Assembly (NCBI GenBank): GCA_024641135.1
Contig: JAHEDS010000019.1
Coordinates: 1 to 36,598 of the forward strand
Reading direction: 5' to 3'
DNA length: 36,598 nt
DNA from: Flavobacteriales bacterium
Lineage (GTDB): Bacteria; Bacteroidota; Bacteroidia; Flavobacteriales; Flavobacteriaceae
The notes beneath the pieces are model-generated. The model searched no databases, was not told the DNA's origin, and was given only the letters and a program-made list of their open reading frames with translations. This document shows, piece after piece, positions 1-8,746 of the stretch. Within the stretch, counting starts at the first letter, position 1. Every line of letters begins with the position of its first letter. A program made the translations under genes and the position numbers.

Positions 1-740
1 TTTTATGTCTGTTACTATTTAGTAATTGTGAAAAGAAAAAGACAGAAAAATGGGTGCAATTATTTAATGGTAAAGATTTAACGGGTTGGACAGTTAAAAT
101 TAAAGGGTATCCTTTAGGAGAAAATATCCATAACACTTTTAGGGTTGAAGATGGAGTATTAAAAGTTTCGTATGATGGTTATGAGGACTTTAATGACTCT
201 TTTGGTCATATTTTTTACGATAAACCTTATTCAAATTATATTCTAAAACTAGAATATAGATTTACGGGGAAACAAATTAAAGGCGGACAAGAATGGGCCA
301 ATAAAAATAGTGGGGTAATGATTCATTCCCAATCTCCTGAAACTATGGGATTAAATCAGGATTTTCCAGTTTCTTTAGAAGTTCAATTTTTAGGAGGCAC
401 AGACAAGAATATTGAACGTCCAACTGGAAACCTTTGTACCCCTGGCATGCATGTTACTATCAATGACCAATTTATCACAGATCACTGTATCTCTTCTACT
501 TCACCAACCTTTTATGAAAACGAATGGGTTCAAGTAGAAGTTGAAGTTCATAATGACTCATTAATAAAACATCTAATTAACGGAAAAGAAGTTATTTCTT
601 ATTCCAAACCGGTATTTGGAGGTGAGTTTAATACCCAATTTAAAGAAGGTGAACCCGTAACAAACGGTTATGTTTCTTTACAAAGTGAAAGCAGTCCTAT
701 AGAATTTAAAAATATCGAATTGTTAGAATTAAAAAATTAA
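1..740 (+). CDS. DUF1080 / 3-keto-disaccharide hydrolase-domain lipoprotein, 5' end missing
   Basis: Open frame entering from the left edge (codons in phase with position 3). The visible N-terminus reads LCLLLFSNC then EKKKTEKWVQLFNGKD, which is the tail of a lipoprotein signal peptide with the lipidated Cys at 27-29; the GTG at 54 is therefore internal and not the start. LFNGKDLTGW opens the PF06439 fold, followed by NSGVMIHSQ and VSLEVQFLGG, both typical of this concanavalin-like family. Family members cleave 3-keto-glycosides made by Gfo/Idh dehydrogenases, and such a gene follows 19 bases downstream, which supports a joint role outside the cytoplasm. The substrate cannot be read from the sequence. 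Only the first residues of the signal peptide are missing, so the mature protein is essentially complete at about 238 residues. Confidence 0.85.
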   Translation, partial: LCLLLFSNCEKKKTEKWVQLFNGKDLTGWTVKIKGYPLGENIHNTFRVEDGVLKVSYDGYEDFNDSFGHIFYDKPYSNYILKLEYRFTGKQIKGGQEWANKNSGVMIHSQSPETMGLNQDFPVSLEVQFLGGTDKNIERPTGNLCTPGMHVTINDQFITDHCISSTSPTFYENEWVQVEVEVHNDSLIKHLINGKEVISYSKPVFGGEFNTQFKEGEPVTNGYVSLQSESSPIEFKNIELLELKN

Positions 741-759
741 CATCACAAACTTTTTATCA

Positions 760-2208
760 ATGAAAACCAACAATAACAATAGCAGACGTTCCTTTATTAA
801 AAACTCGGCTCTTACAGCTCTTGGAATATCAATCATACCAAGACATGTTATGGGTAGAGGGTTTATTGCCCCAAGCGATAAATTAAATATAGCTGTTGTT
901 GGTGCTGGCGGCAAAGGTTTTAGCGACACTGTAAATGTTTATAATAATGGGGCTTCAAATATATCAGCCATATGTGACGTTGATTGGAATAGAGCAGAAA
1001 GAGCTTTTAATTTATTTCCTAATGCTAAAAAATATAAGGACTACAGAAAGCTTCTAGAAGAGGTTAAAGATATTGATGCTATTACAGTTTCCACACCAGA
1101 TCATACACACGCAGTTATCACATTAGCTGCTATGCAATTAAATAAAGATGTATATGTTCAAAAACCATTAACTCATAATATTTATGAAGCACGTGTTCTT
1201 ACTGAGGCAGCAAGCAAATACAAAATTGTTACTCAAATGGGTAATCAGGGAGCATCGGGTAAAGGCGTTCAAACCATGATAAATTGGTTTAATTCTGGTA
1301 TGATTGGAACGGTAAGTCAGGTGGAAGTTTGGACAAACAGACCGGTTTGGCCTCAAGGGATAAAAACCCCTACAGATAAACCAAAACTTTTAGATGGTTT
1401 AGATTGGGATTCTTGGATTGGTCCTGCAGAATATGTTGATTATAACCCCTTATACCATCCTTTCAAATGGAGAGGTTGGTGGAATTTTGGAACCGGAGCT
1501 CTTGGCGATATGGGATGTCATTTAATTGACCCACCTTTTAGAGTTTTAGGGTTAGGATATCCTACTGAAGTTGAAAGTAGTGTAGGTTCTATATTTACTC
1601 AAGACTGGACACCAGATTATTATCCAGAATCTTGTCCTCCATCTTCTAGAACACAATTAAAATTTAATGCCACGAAGAATAATCCCTCTGAAGTTAAATT
1701 AAACTGGACTGACGGTGGTTTACGTCCGTTTCATCCAGAACTAATTCCGGCAGACCATTCAATTGGTGATGAAGACAGTTCGAATGGTGTACTAATGATA
1801 GGAGATAAAGGCATTATGACTTGCGGTACTTATGGTTTGAACCCTAAAATTTATTTGAATTCAGGAGAAATTATCACAGCTCCTAATGAAGACGTAGAAG
1901 ATGCCAGTACACTTCCAGAAAACGGACACCATTCTAGTTGGGTAGAAGCATGTAAAGCTGGTTTTGGCAGTGAAAAACATTTGAATTTAACGTCTTCTTT
2001 TGATTTTGCTGGACCACTTACAGAATCAATATTAATGGGGAATTTAGCCATTAGAAGTTATAATCTCAGAGAAAAAAGTGGTGATAGCTTTGAATATCCA
2101 GGTCGTAAAAAGTTACTTTGGGATGGTACAAATATGAACATAACTAATTTTGAAGCCGCCAATCAATTTGTAAAACGAACTTATCGAGAAGGCTGGAAAC
2201 TAGATTAA
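760..2208 (+). CDS. Tat-exported Gfo/Idh/MocA family oxidoreductase
   Basis: 482 residues. The N-terminus carries a near-perfect twin-arginine motif, SRRSFIKN (residues 8-15), then a short hydrophobic stretch, so the enzyme should be exported folded with its nicotinamide cofactor bound. The Rossmann motif GAGGKG is at 48-53, an acidic residue (CDVD) ends beta-2, and the family's EKP motif appears as QKP (134-136) with its lysine kept. GDMGCHLID (249-257) supplies the usual His/Asp active-site pair. Translationally close behind a DUF1080 hydrolase gene (19-base gap), it most likely oxidises a sugar or glycoside at C3 so that its neighbour can cleave the product. The family is broad, and inositol- or glycan-specific dehydrogenases remain possible. 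It ends convergently with the azurin gene, with only 17 bases between the stops and no terminator visible. Confidence 0.9.
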   Translation: MKTNNNNSRRSFIKNSALTALGISIIPRHVMGRGFIAPSDKLNIAVVGAGGKGFSDTVNVYNNGASNISAICDVDWNRAERAFNLFPNAKKYKDYRKLLEEVKDIDAITVSTPDHTHAVITLAAMQLNKDVYVQKPLTHNIYEARVLTEAASKYKIVTQMGNQGASGKGVQTMINWFNSGMIGTVSQVEVWTNRPVWPQGIKTPTDKPKLLDGLDWDSWIGPAEYVDYNPLYHPFKWRGWWNFGTGALGDMGCHLIDPPFRVLGLGYPTEVESSVGSIFTQDWTPDYYPESCPPSSRTQLKFNATKNNPSEVKLNWTDGGLRPFHPELIPADHSIGDEDSSNGVLMIGDKGIMTCGTYGLNPKIYLNSGEIITAPNEDVEDASTLPENGHHSSWVEACKAGFGSEKHLNLTSSFDFAGPLTESILMGNLAIRSYNLREKSGDSFEYPGRKKLLWDGTNMNITNFEAANQFVKRTYREGWKLD

Positions 2209-2225
2209 TTTTAACTAGGCACTGA

Positions 2226-2747
2226 TTACTCAACAATAAAGTTACCGCGCATCATAGCATAATGACCAGGAAAACTGCATAAAAATTCATATGTTCCAGG
2301 TTCTGGCGCATCAAATTCTATAGTTGTAACTTGACCGCCACCAATTAAATCCGTATGCGCTATTATATCCTGGGAATCTTTAGGAAGATATTTGTTATCT
2401 CTTTCGATTGCGGCAGCAGTTGCAAAGGTCACTAAATCAACACCATTTTTTAATAATACAAAATTATGCCCCATAATATTGGCATCTAATTTACCCACAT
2501 GTCTTAAAGTTAATCTTACTTTTTGTCCAGTTTTAACTTTTATCTCTTTTGTGCTAAACTGCATTAAATCGTTTCCAGTTATAACCACATTGGCGACATT
2601 AGCATCATCACTATTTGAAACATTCTCTGCTTGAGAATTTGTTTTTTCATATGAAAAAACTTCCTTTTTCTTTTCTTCTTTCCCTCCGCAATTAAACATT
2701 AAAACTGCTGAAAAAAGCACTAATAATTGAATTCTAATAAGTTTCAT
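2226..2747 (-). CDS. Azurin-like type I copper lipoprotein
   Basis: 173 residues from the ATG at 2747, chosen because AGGAGA lies just before it and because it begins a clean lipoprotein signal (MKLIRIQLLVLFSAVLMFNC, Cys20). The frame stays open 25 codons further upstream, but that stretch is charged and would bury the signal peptide. After a charged, Ser/Asn-rich linker, the cupredoxin domain runs from about residue 50 to the end. The type I copper ligands are all present: His94 (MGHNFV), Cys157, His162 and Met166 in CSFPGHYAMM, with the azurin spacing of Cys+5 and Cys+9. It should carry single electrons in the periplasm while anchored to a membrane. It lies 83 bases after ilvC, separated by a hairpin, so it is probably not a true member of the ilv operon. 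Confidence 0.9.
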   Translation of the reverse strand: MKLIRIQLLVLFSAVLMFNCGGKEEKKKEVFSYEKTNSQAENVSNSDDANVANVVITGNDLMQFSTKEIKVKTGQKVRLTLRHVGKLDANIMGHNFVLLKNGVDLVTFATAAAIERDNKYLPKDSQDIIAHTDLIGGGQVTTIEFDAPEPGTYEFLCSFPGHYAMMRGNFIVE

Positions 2748-2776
2748 ATCTCCTAAATTTATAAATATTATATTTA

Positions 2777-2807
2777 AAAGTCGATACTTTTTAAGGGCAT
2801 CGACTTT
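2777..2807 (-). terminator. Hairpin between ilvC and the azurin gene
   Basis: Perfect 9-bp stem AAAGTCGAT / ATCGACTTT with a 13-base loop that can pair further (CTT/AAG). Read on the minus strand, it begins 23 bases after the ilvC stop and ends in UUUUAAAU, a short U tract. It probably ends or attenuates ilv transcripts, though some read-through into the azurin gene is plausible. Confidence 0.6.
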
Positions 2808-2830
2808 ACTTTTCTTATGCAAATTTAAAA

Positions 2831-4306
2831 TTAGACAATAGGCTTCATTGCTTTCATAGAAGCTCTCAAAAAGGCACCTATTTTCTCAACAGGATGTTCT
2901 CTTAACGCTTTGTTTACTTCAATTAGTTTAGCATTATCAACATTCGCTCCATTGTCTTTTGAATATGCTTTGCCAATGACATTAGTATCTATTTTCTTCA
3001 TAAAATCTCCTAACAGTGGTTTACACGCATGATCGAATAAATAGCATCCGTACTCGGCAGTATCAGATATTACACTATTCATTTCATATAATTTACGCCT
3101 AGCAATAGTGTTTGCAATTAGCGGTGTTTCATGTAAAGATTCATAATATGCAGATTCATCAATAATACCAGAATCCGTCATGGCTTCAAATGCTAATTCC
3201 ACACCAGCTCTTACCATAGCCACCATTAATACCCCATTATCATAATATTCCTGTTCAGATATTTTCACATCACCCGCAGGCGTTTTTTCAAATGCCGTTT
3301 CAGCAGTTTCGGCTCTCCAACCTAATAAATCTTTATCATTATTAGCCCAGTCTTCCATCATCCCTTTAGAAAAATTACCTTCCATAATATCATCCATATG
3401 TTTTTGAAATAACGGACGCATGATATCTTTTAATTCTTCTGATAATTCAAATGCTTTAATTTTTGCCGGATTAGACAAGCGATCCATCATGTTGGTAATA
3501 CCGCCGTATTTTAATCCTTCGGTTATTGTTTCCCAACCATACTGGATTAATTTTGACGCATATCCTGCATCAATTCCCTTTTCAATCATTTTATCAAAAC
3601 AAAGAATTGACCCTGTTTGCAACAACCCACAAAGAATCGTTTGCTCTCCCATTAAATCACTTTTTACTTCCGCAACGAACGAAGATGCTAAAACTCCTGC
3701 TCTATCTCCTCCAGTAGCTGCAGCATAGGCCTTTGCTTGTGCCCAACCTTTTCCTTCCGGATCATTTTCTTCATGAACTGCAATTAATGTTGGTACACCG
3801 AAGCCTCTTTTATATTCTTCTCTAACCTCGGTACCTGGACATTTTGGCGCCACCATAATTACTGTTAAATCTTTACGAATTTGAGTGCCCTCTTCAACAA
3901 TATTAAAACCATGAGAATAGGAAAGAGTCGCCCCCTTTTTCATTAACGGCATAATTGCTTTTATAACACTCGTGTGTTGTTTATCTGGAGTTAAGTTTAA
4001 AACTAAATCGGCCGATGGAATCAATTCTTCATAAGTCCCAACCTTAAAACTATTTTTGGTAGCATTAACAAAAGATACTCTTTTCTCTTTTATTGCAGCT
4101 TCACGCAATGTATAAGATATATCTAAACCAGAGTCTCTCATATTAAGCCCTTGATTTAAGCCTTGTGCCCCACAACCTACAATGACAATTTTTTTTCCTT
4201 TTAATGCATTTACACCATCTTCAAATTCTGATGCATCCATAAATCTGCACTTCGATAATTGATTTAATTTGTCTCTTAAAGACAGTGTGTTAAAGTAATT
4301 TCCCAT
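2831..4306 (-). CDS. ilvC: Ketol-acid reductoisomerase, class II (long form)
   Basis: Converts 2-acetolactate or 2-aceto-2-hydroxybutyrate, with Mg2+ and NADPH, to the dihydroxy acids of valine and isoleucine synthesis. At 491 residues it has the long-form length known from E. coli IlvC, and its N-terminal third follows that sequence closely from memory: [17 protein letters not shown], then the nucleotide-binding [21 protein letters not shown] (about residues 40-60), [13 protein letters not shown] and NLTPDKQH. The long form has a duplicated all-alpha C-terminal domain, and the length here requires both copies. Last gene of ilvD-ilvB-ilvN-ilvC, starting 9 bases after the ilvN stop, which suggests coupled translation. 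Confidence 0.97.
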   Translation of the reverse strand: MGNYFNTLSLRDKLNQLSKCRFMDASEFEDGVNALKGKKIVIVGCGAQGLNQGLNMRDSGLDISYTLREAAIKEKRVSFVNATKNSFKVGTYEELIPSADLVLNLTPDKQHTSVIKAIMPLMKKGATLSYSHGFNIVEEGTQIRKDLTVIMVAPKCPGTEVREEYKRGFGVPTLIAVHEENDPEGKGWAQAKAYAAATGGDRAGVLASSFVAEVKSDLMGEQTILCGLLQTGSILCFDKMIEKGIDAGYASKLIQYGWETITEGLKYGGITNMMDRLSNPAKIKAFELSEELKDIMRPLFQKHMDDIMEGNFSKGMMEDWANNDKDLLGWRAETAETAFEKTPAGDVKISEQEYYDNGVLMVAMVRAGVELAFEAMTDSGIIDESAYYESLHETPLIANTIARRKLYEMNSVISDTAEYGCYLFDHACKPLLGDFMKKIDTNVIGKAYSKDNGANVDNAKLIEVNKALREHPVEKIGAFLRASMKAMKPIV

Positions 4307-4315
4307 TTCTTGTTT

Positions 4316-4849
4316 TTATTGATTATTAAATGCCAAAAGCATTTCGGTTATTTTCATTTCATCTTTTGTTACAGCAATCCTACCTGAACGCACAAACTGC
4401 ATAATTCCAAATACATTTAAATCTCTACGAAGGGATTCAATTTCATGACGTCTTCCAGACTTTTCAAGAACAAAAAACTCCTTGTTAACTGTTACAATTT
4501 GTGAATTGCTGTCTTTTATAATATTTTGAATTTGGGGCTCTTCGAACAACAATGCCGATTTTATTTTAAACATACATGATTCTGTATAAATAGTTTGGTC
4601 ATCTGTATGATAATAAGCACGAATCGCTTCCACTTGTTTTTCTATTTGTTTCACCACTTTTCTCGCTTGAGTTTCAGTAATATTAACCACGATAACAAAT
4701 CTATTAACACCTTCAATTTCCGACTGGGAAGTTGTTAAGCTTTCAATATTGATGTGTCTTCTTTGAAAAATTGCCGATATCCGATTTAATAACCCAATAT
4801 TATTTTCAGTATAAACCGATATGGTAAATGTTTTTATTTCTTCGTTCAT
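4316..4849 (-). CDS. ilvN: Acetolactate synthase, small regulatory subunit
   Basis: 177 residues. An N-terminal ACT domain (about 6-80) opens with FTISVYTENNIGLLNRISAIFQRRHINIESL, the classic effector-binding beginning of IlvN/IlvH. The second half (about 90-165) matches the usual small-subunit C-terminal domain. It binds the catalytic subunit encoded just upstream, raises its activity and confers feedback inhibition by valine-type end products. It lies 18 bases after ilvB and 9 bases before ilvC, so all are expected on one mRNA. The gene is also called ilvH in other genomes; sequence alone does not choose between the names. Confidence 0.95.
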   Translation of the reverse strand: MNEEIKTFTISVYTENNIGLLNRISAIFQRRHINIESLTTSQSEIEGVNRFVIVVNITETQARKVVKQIEKQVEAIRAYYHTDDQTIYTESCMFKIKSALLFEEPQIQNIIKDSNSQIVTVNKEFFVLEKSGRRHEIESLRRDLNVFGIMQFVRSGRIAVTKDEMKITEMLLAFNNQ

Positions 4850-4867
4850 TTTATTCTTTCTAAAACC

Positions 4868-6601
4868 TTAACTTAATCTAATATCTGAAACGGATGCTCC
4901 TGATGGTATCATTGGGAATACATTATCTTCTTTTTCCACGCAAACTTCAAGGAAATAGGCTTCTTTAGAAGCTATCATTTCTTTAACAGCTTCTGCCAAA
5001 TCCTCCCTTTTTTTAACACGCTTAGCTTCAATATAATATCCTTTCGCAATGGTAACAAAATCTGGATTGGTCATTTCTGTTGAAGCATAACGCTTATCGA
5101 AAAATAACTGCTGCCACTGACGTACCATACCTAAAAACTCATTGTTTAATACCACTATTTTAACAGGTATCTTCTGCTGAAAAATAGTTCCTAATTCCTG
5201 AATGGTCATTTGATAACCTCCGTCCCCAATGATTGCAACAACTTCTCTGTCTGGCGCTGCCATTTTAGCTCCAATCGCTGCAGGAAGGGCAAAGCCCATA
5301 GTTCCTAGTCCTCCAGAAGTTATATTGCTTTTCGTAACATTAAAATCAGCATATCTACAGGCAATCATTTGATGTTGTCCAACATCTGAAACAATTGCTG
5401 CATTTCCCTTGGTTTGAGTATTTATCTCATTTAATACTTCACCCATGGTTAATCCTTCTTTGGTAGGATGTAAATCGTTCTTTATGACTTTTTCAAATTC
5501 AATATCATATAAGTCCTTAAATTCCTTTAACCATTCTGGATGTGTTTTAGCATTTAAAAGTGGCAAAATAGCTGCCAAACTAGATTTGGCATCCCCTAAA
5601 ACTGCTACATCCGTTTTAACATTTTTATCAACTTCTGCAGGATCAATTTCGAAATGAATAATCTTTGCCTGTTTTGCATAAGTCGCTAAATTTCCGGTAA
5701 CACGATCATCAAAACGCATTCCTATAGCAATTAATACATCACATTCATTGGTTAACCTATTAGGTGCATAATTTCCATGCATTCCAACCATACCTATATT
5801 AAGTGGATGTGAAGTTGGCAATGCGGAAGCGCCTAAAATAGTCCAAGCAGAAGGTATTCCAGCCTTTTCTATTACCGCTTTTAATTCTGCCTCTGCTTTA
5901 CCTAAAATAATACCTTGACCCCAAACCACCATCGGTTTTTTTGCCTGATTGATTAAGACTGCCGCTGCTTCAATTGATTCTTTACTTGTTTTTGGCACAG
6001 GATTATAACTTCTAATGCCTGTACATTTTTTATATGAAAAATCAAATTCCTCAAATTGAGCGTCTTTAGTAATATCAATTAATACAGGTCCTGGTCTTCC
6101 ACTTTTTGCAATATAAAAAGCTTTGGCTATTACTTCTGGAATTTCAGAAGCCGTAGTAACTTGATGGTTCCATTTTGTAACAGGCGTTGAAATACCAACA
6201 ATATCAGTTTCCTGAAAGGCATCACTTCCTAACAAATGAGAAGAAACTTGTCCAGTGATACATACTAACGGTGTAGAGTCAATTTGCGCATCTGCAATCC
6301 CTGTAATTAAATTGGTTGCTCCCGGACCCGAAGTTGCCATAGCCACACCAACTCTTCCGGAAATACGCGCATAACCCTGTGCAGCATGGGTAGCCCCTTG
6401 TTCATGTCGTGTTAATACATGGTGTATTTGGTCTCTGAATTTATAAAGCTCATCATATACAGGCATAATGGCGCCACCTGGGTATCCATAAAGAATATCC
6501 ACTCCTTCTTCTATCAAGCATCTAATAATTGCTTCACAACCTGTAATTCTCATGGTTTTTTGAGTTACCTCCTTAGTTTTATTTTGTGTCTCTGTATTCA
6601 T
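4868..6601 (-). CDS. ilvB: Acetolactate synthase, large catalytic subunit
   Basis: 577 residues. ThDP- and FAD-dependent enzyme that condenses two pyruvates, or pyruvate with 2-oxobutyrate. The N-terminal PYR domain has YGYPGGAIMPVYDEL and the catalytic glutamate Glu67 in RHEQGATHAAQGYAR. SGPGATNL follows, then the FAD-domain GMRFDDRVTGN (about 294-304). The ThDP-Mg site begins with GDGGYQMTIQEL at 459 and ends with the paired NN at 486-487. EFLGMVRQWQQLFF is the family's substrate-side segment. Start: the first Met gives a 16-residue hydrophilic lead before MRITGCEAI, and either Met could be used; the upstream one leaves 9 bases to ilvD. The small subunit follows directly. Confidence 0.97.
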   Translation of the reverse strand: MNTETQNKTKEVTQKTMRITGCEAIIRCLIEEGVDILYGYPGGAIMPVYDELYKFRDQIHHVLTRHEQGATHAAQGYARISGRVGVAMATSGPGATNLITGIADAQIDSTPLVCITGQVSSHLLGSDAFQETDIVGISTPVTKWNHQVTTASEIPEVIAKAFYIAKSGRPGPVLIDITKDAQFEEFDFSYKKCTGIRSYNPVPKTSKESIEAAAVLINQAKKPMVVWGQGIILGKAEAELKAVIEKAGIPSAWTILGASALPTSHPLNIGMVGMHGNYAPNRLTNECDVLIAIGMRFDDRVTGNLATYAKQAKIIHFEIDPAEVDKNVKTDVAVLGDAKSSLAAILPLLNAKTHPEWLKEFKDLYDIEFEKVIKNDLHPTKEGLTMGEVLNEINTQTKGNAAIVSDVGQHQMIACRYADFNVTKSNITSGGLGTMGFALPAAIGAKMAAPDREVVAIIGDGGYQMTIQELGTIFQQKIPVKIVVLNNEFLGMVRQWQQLFFDKRYASTEMTNPDFVTIAKGYYIEAKRVKKREDLAEAVKEMIASKEAYFLEVCVEKEDNVFPMIPSGASVSDIRLS

Positions 6602-6610
6602 ACATCTTAC

Positions 6611-8290
6611 TTAAAATTCATCAGTTACGCATCCTTTTGATGCCGATGATACCGTTCTTGCATATTTATAAAGCACGCCACGATTAAATTTTAATTGAGG
6701 TGCTTTCCAGTTTTGTTTTCTCTTTTTTAATTCTGAATCTGTTACTTCAAGGACAATTGAATTGGTTTCAGCATCAATAGTGATAACATCTCCGTCCTTA
6801 ACCAAAGCAATAGTTCCACCTTCTTGGGCCTCAGGTGTAATATGACCTACTACAAAGCCATGAGTTCCGCCTGAAAAACGTCCGTCCGTAATTAAAGCCA
6901 CGTCTTTTCCTAATCCGGCGCCCATAATTGCGGCTGTTGGTTTAAGCATTTCAGGCATTCCTGGACCACCTTTTGGACCTTCATAACGAATTACAACAAC
7001 ATCTCCTTTTTCTACTTTCCCGTCCCTAATACCATCATTTGCTGCGTATTCACCATCAAAAACTTTTGCTTTTCCTTGAAATCTCAATCCTTCTTTTCCT
7101 GTAATTTTTGCAACACTGCCATCCTCGGCCAAATTGCCATATAGCATACGCAAATGTCCAGAAATTTTAATCGGATTTTCTAAAGGTTTAATTACATCTT
7201 GTCCTTCAGATAAATCTTTAACATCTAACAAATTCTCAGCTAAAGTTTTTCCTGTTACTGTTAGACAATCCCCATGTAATAGTCCTTTTTTCAATAAATA
7301 TTTTAAAACTGCTGGAATACCTCCTACAGCATGTACATCTTCCATTAAATACTTACCACTTGGTTTTAAATCAGCAAGAAATGGTGTATTATCACTAATT
7401 TTCTGAAAATCTTGTAATGTGAACTCTATTTGGGCGGCTCTTGCAATAGCTAGAAAATGCAAAACCGCATTTGTTGAACCTCCTAAAATAGTAACCAATC
7501 GGATCGCGTTTTCTAAAGATTTTCTTGTGATAATATCAGAAGGTTTAATATCTTTTTCTAATAATAAACGCATCGCTTCCCCCGCCTTTACAGACTCTAA
7601 TTTTTTCTCTTCACCAGTTGCAGGGTTTGAAGAATTAAAAGGCAAAGCCATTCCTAAAGCTTCAATAGCTGAGGCCATTGTATTTGCAGTGTACATTCCA
7701 CCACAAGCCCCAGCTCCAGGGCACGCTTTTTGAACAATATTTTTAAATTCTGTTTCACTCATGGAACCAGCAACTTTACTCCCCCAGGCTTCAAAAGCAG
7801 AAACAACGTCTAATTTTTTACCTTCATGGCAGCCTGAATCAATCGTTCCTCCATACACTAAAATGGAAGGTCTATTCAATCTAATCATAGCCATTAAAGC
7901 GCCTGGCATATTTTTATCGCAACCCACAACCGTAATTAACCCGTCATAACTCATTGCTTGTACAACGGTTTCCATGGAATCAGCAATAATATCACGAGAA
8001 GGCAATGAATAACGCATTCCTGGAGTGCCCATAGAAATGCCATCACTAACACCTATTGTATTAAAAATAAGCCCAATTACATCTTCATTTTGCGTCCCTT
8101 CTTTCACAAGTTTAGCCAAATCATTTAAATGCATATTACAAGGATTTCCTTCATAACCTGTACTTGCAATACCAACCATTGGTTTAAAGAAATCTTCCTC
8201 TGTTAATCCAATAGCATGTAACATAGCCTGTGCTGCCGGTTGAGTTGGATCTTGGGTAACTGTTTTACTATATTTATTGAGTTTATTCAT
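6611..8290 (-). CDS. ilvD: Dihydroxy-acid dehydratase
   Basis: 559 residues, the usual family length. Dehydrates the 2,3-dihydroxy acids from IlvC to the 2-oxo acids that become valine and isoleucine. Three cysteines for the Fe-S cluster are in place: Cys51 ([12 protein letters not shown]), Cys124 ([11 protein letters not shown]) and Cys196 ([15 protein letters not shown]). PSRDIIADS and the late [20 protein letters not shown] are further signatures. First gene of the operon although it acts after IlvC in the pathway. A perfect 18-base palindrome sits 10 bases before its start codon. No ilvA or leu genes are visible in the window. Confidence 0.97.
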   Translation of the reverse strand: MNKLNKYSKTVTQDPTQPAAQAMLHAIGLTEEDFFKPMVGIASTGYEGNPCNMHLNDLAKLVKEGTQNEDVIGLIFNTIGVSDGISMGTPGMRYSLPSRDIIADSMETVVQAMSYDGLITVVGCDKNMPGALMAMIRLNRPSILVYGGTIDSGCHEGKKLDVVSAFEAWGSKVAGSMSETEFKNIVQKACPGAGACGGMYTANTMASAIEALGMALPFNSSNPATGEEKKLESVKAGEAMRLLLEKDIKPSDIITRKSLENAIRLVTILGGSTNAVLHFLAIARAAQIEFTLQDFQKISDNTPFLADLKPSGKYLMEDVHAVGGIPAVLKYLLKKGLLHGDCLTVTGKTLAENLLDVKDLSEGQDVIKPLENPIKISGHLRMLYGNLAEDGSVAKITGKEGLRFQGKAKVFDGEYAANDGIRDGKVEKGDVVVIRYEGPKGGPGMPEMLKPTAAIMGAGLGKDVALITDGRFSGGTHGFVVGHITPEAQEGGTIALVKDGDVITIDAETNSIVLEVTDSELKKRKQNWKAPQLKFNRGVLYKYARTVSSASKGCVTDEF

Positions 8291-8601
8291 ACTTTATTTA
8301 GATAATATTTATATTATCCTAATTATGTTCTTTAAAATAAAGCTCGAAAATAAATTATTACAAGATTATTAAATCAATCCTTTACTATTCAAGTTTAAAT
8401 CCACCACTCTTTAATACAACGTATTATATTGTTTTTCAAGTACTTAAATGAATTTTTTTATGATGTTCAATATTTATAAATGACTTAAAAAAATCAAAAA
8501 ATTTAAAATTCACGGAAATCTATTCCAAATTAAATTGAAAAATTAACAGCGTATTGATCATTAAAAAACCAAAATTATATTTCACATTTCTTTTATTTTC
8601 T
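8291..8601. other. Divergent intergenic region between ilvD and metK
   Basis: About 310 bases of very A+T-rich sequence between the ilvD start and the metK promoter. Besides the palindrome at 8301-8318, the minus strand has one-mismatch versions of the TAnnTTTG -7 element (TAAACTTG and TAATCTTG in the 8360-8400 stretch), one or both of which may drive the ilv operon, and a small AATAC-GTT-GTATT dyad. No T-box-like feature or convincing leader gene was seen. Confidence 0.4.
8301..8318 (-). repeat. Perfect 18-base palindrome just before ilvD
   Basis: GATAATAT-TT-ATATTATC: 8-base arms with a 2-base centre, ending 10 bases ahead of the ilvD ATG on the minus strand. It could be an operator, or a small hairpin in the leader near the ribosome landing site. 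The sequence is A+T-rich, so chance contributes, but the symmetry is complete. Confidence 0.5.
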
Positions 8602-8609
8602 TAATTTTG
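8602..8609 (+). promoter_or_regulatory. Predicted -7 element for metK
   Basis: TAATTTTG fits the Bacteroidota -7 consensus TAnnTTTG exactly. A start site 5-8 bases downstream would place the 5' end of the RNA just ahead of the riboswitch P1 stem at 8624, which is the position expected. No clear TTG -33 element was found at the right distance. Confidence 0.5.
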
Positions 8610-8623
8610 CATCTATAAATAAT

Positions 8624-8697
8624 AGAGGAAAGATTTGACTGATTGCAACCTCTTATACTGAATAAAAAAGGTATAAACAAAAATGCTAAAGGCAGTG
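8624..8697 (+). promoter_or_regulatory. SAM-II (SAM-alpha) type riboswitch aptamer, leader of metK
   Basis: P1 is AGAGG (8624-8628) with CCTCT (8649-8653). The loop between them reads AAAGATTTGACTGATTGCAA, which lines up with the conserved SAM-II L1 (GAUUUaACcGuAUUGCA in the structurally known metX aptamer, recalled from memory). The 3' part carries ATGCTAAA (8683-8690), matching the SAM-II GCUAAA block. The pseudoknot closes through ACTG (8638-8641) with CAGT (8693-8696), plus GC (8645-8646) with GC (8685-8686). Unlike the minimal class, a 5-bp hairpin TATAC/GTATA (8654-8658 with 8671-8675) is inserted after P1. Its position directly before metK, whose product makes SAM, supports feedback control. 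Confidence 0.82.
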
Positions 8698-8709
8698 TAA
8701 ACTTCCTTC

Positions 8710-8728
8710 GACGTTATCGTCAAATCTT
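8710..8728 (+). promoter_or_regulatory. Candidate expression platform of the metK riboswitch
   Basis: GTCAAATCTT (8719-8728) is perfectly complementary to AAGATTTGAC (8630-8639) inside aptamer loop L1. The same strand can instead close a local GACG-TTAT-CGTC hairpin (8710-8721). No U-tract follows, so a transcription terminator is unlikely. The strand ends 18 bases before the metK ATG, which points to control of translation start. Mechanism inferred only. Confidence 0.45.
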
Positions 8729-8746
8729 CTACATAAAATACAGTAA

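Noticed and set aside
54-740. GTG at 54 as the start of the DUF1080 gene
   Set aside because: The same frame continues to the left edge and encodes a lipoprotein signal end with a Cys at 27-29, so the gene begins outside the window.
2748-2822. Longer start for the azurin gene at 2822
   Set aside because: It would add 25 mostly polar residues in front of a clean lipoprotein signal and would run through the ilvC terminator hairpin. The ATG at 2747 has AGGAGA before it.
8520-8561. Minus-strand 13-codon frame rich in Ile/Leu (MINTLLIFQFNLE) as an ilv leader peptide
   Set aside because: It lies about 230 bases from ilvD, has no ribosome site or terminator hairpin in the right order, and Ile/Leu are common in any frame of such A+T-rich DNA.
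8624-8697. SAM-I riboswitch for the metK leader
   Set aside because: The four-helix SAM-I core with its kink-turn is absent. The L1 loop and GCUAAA pseudoknot fit the compact SAM-II class instead.
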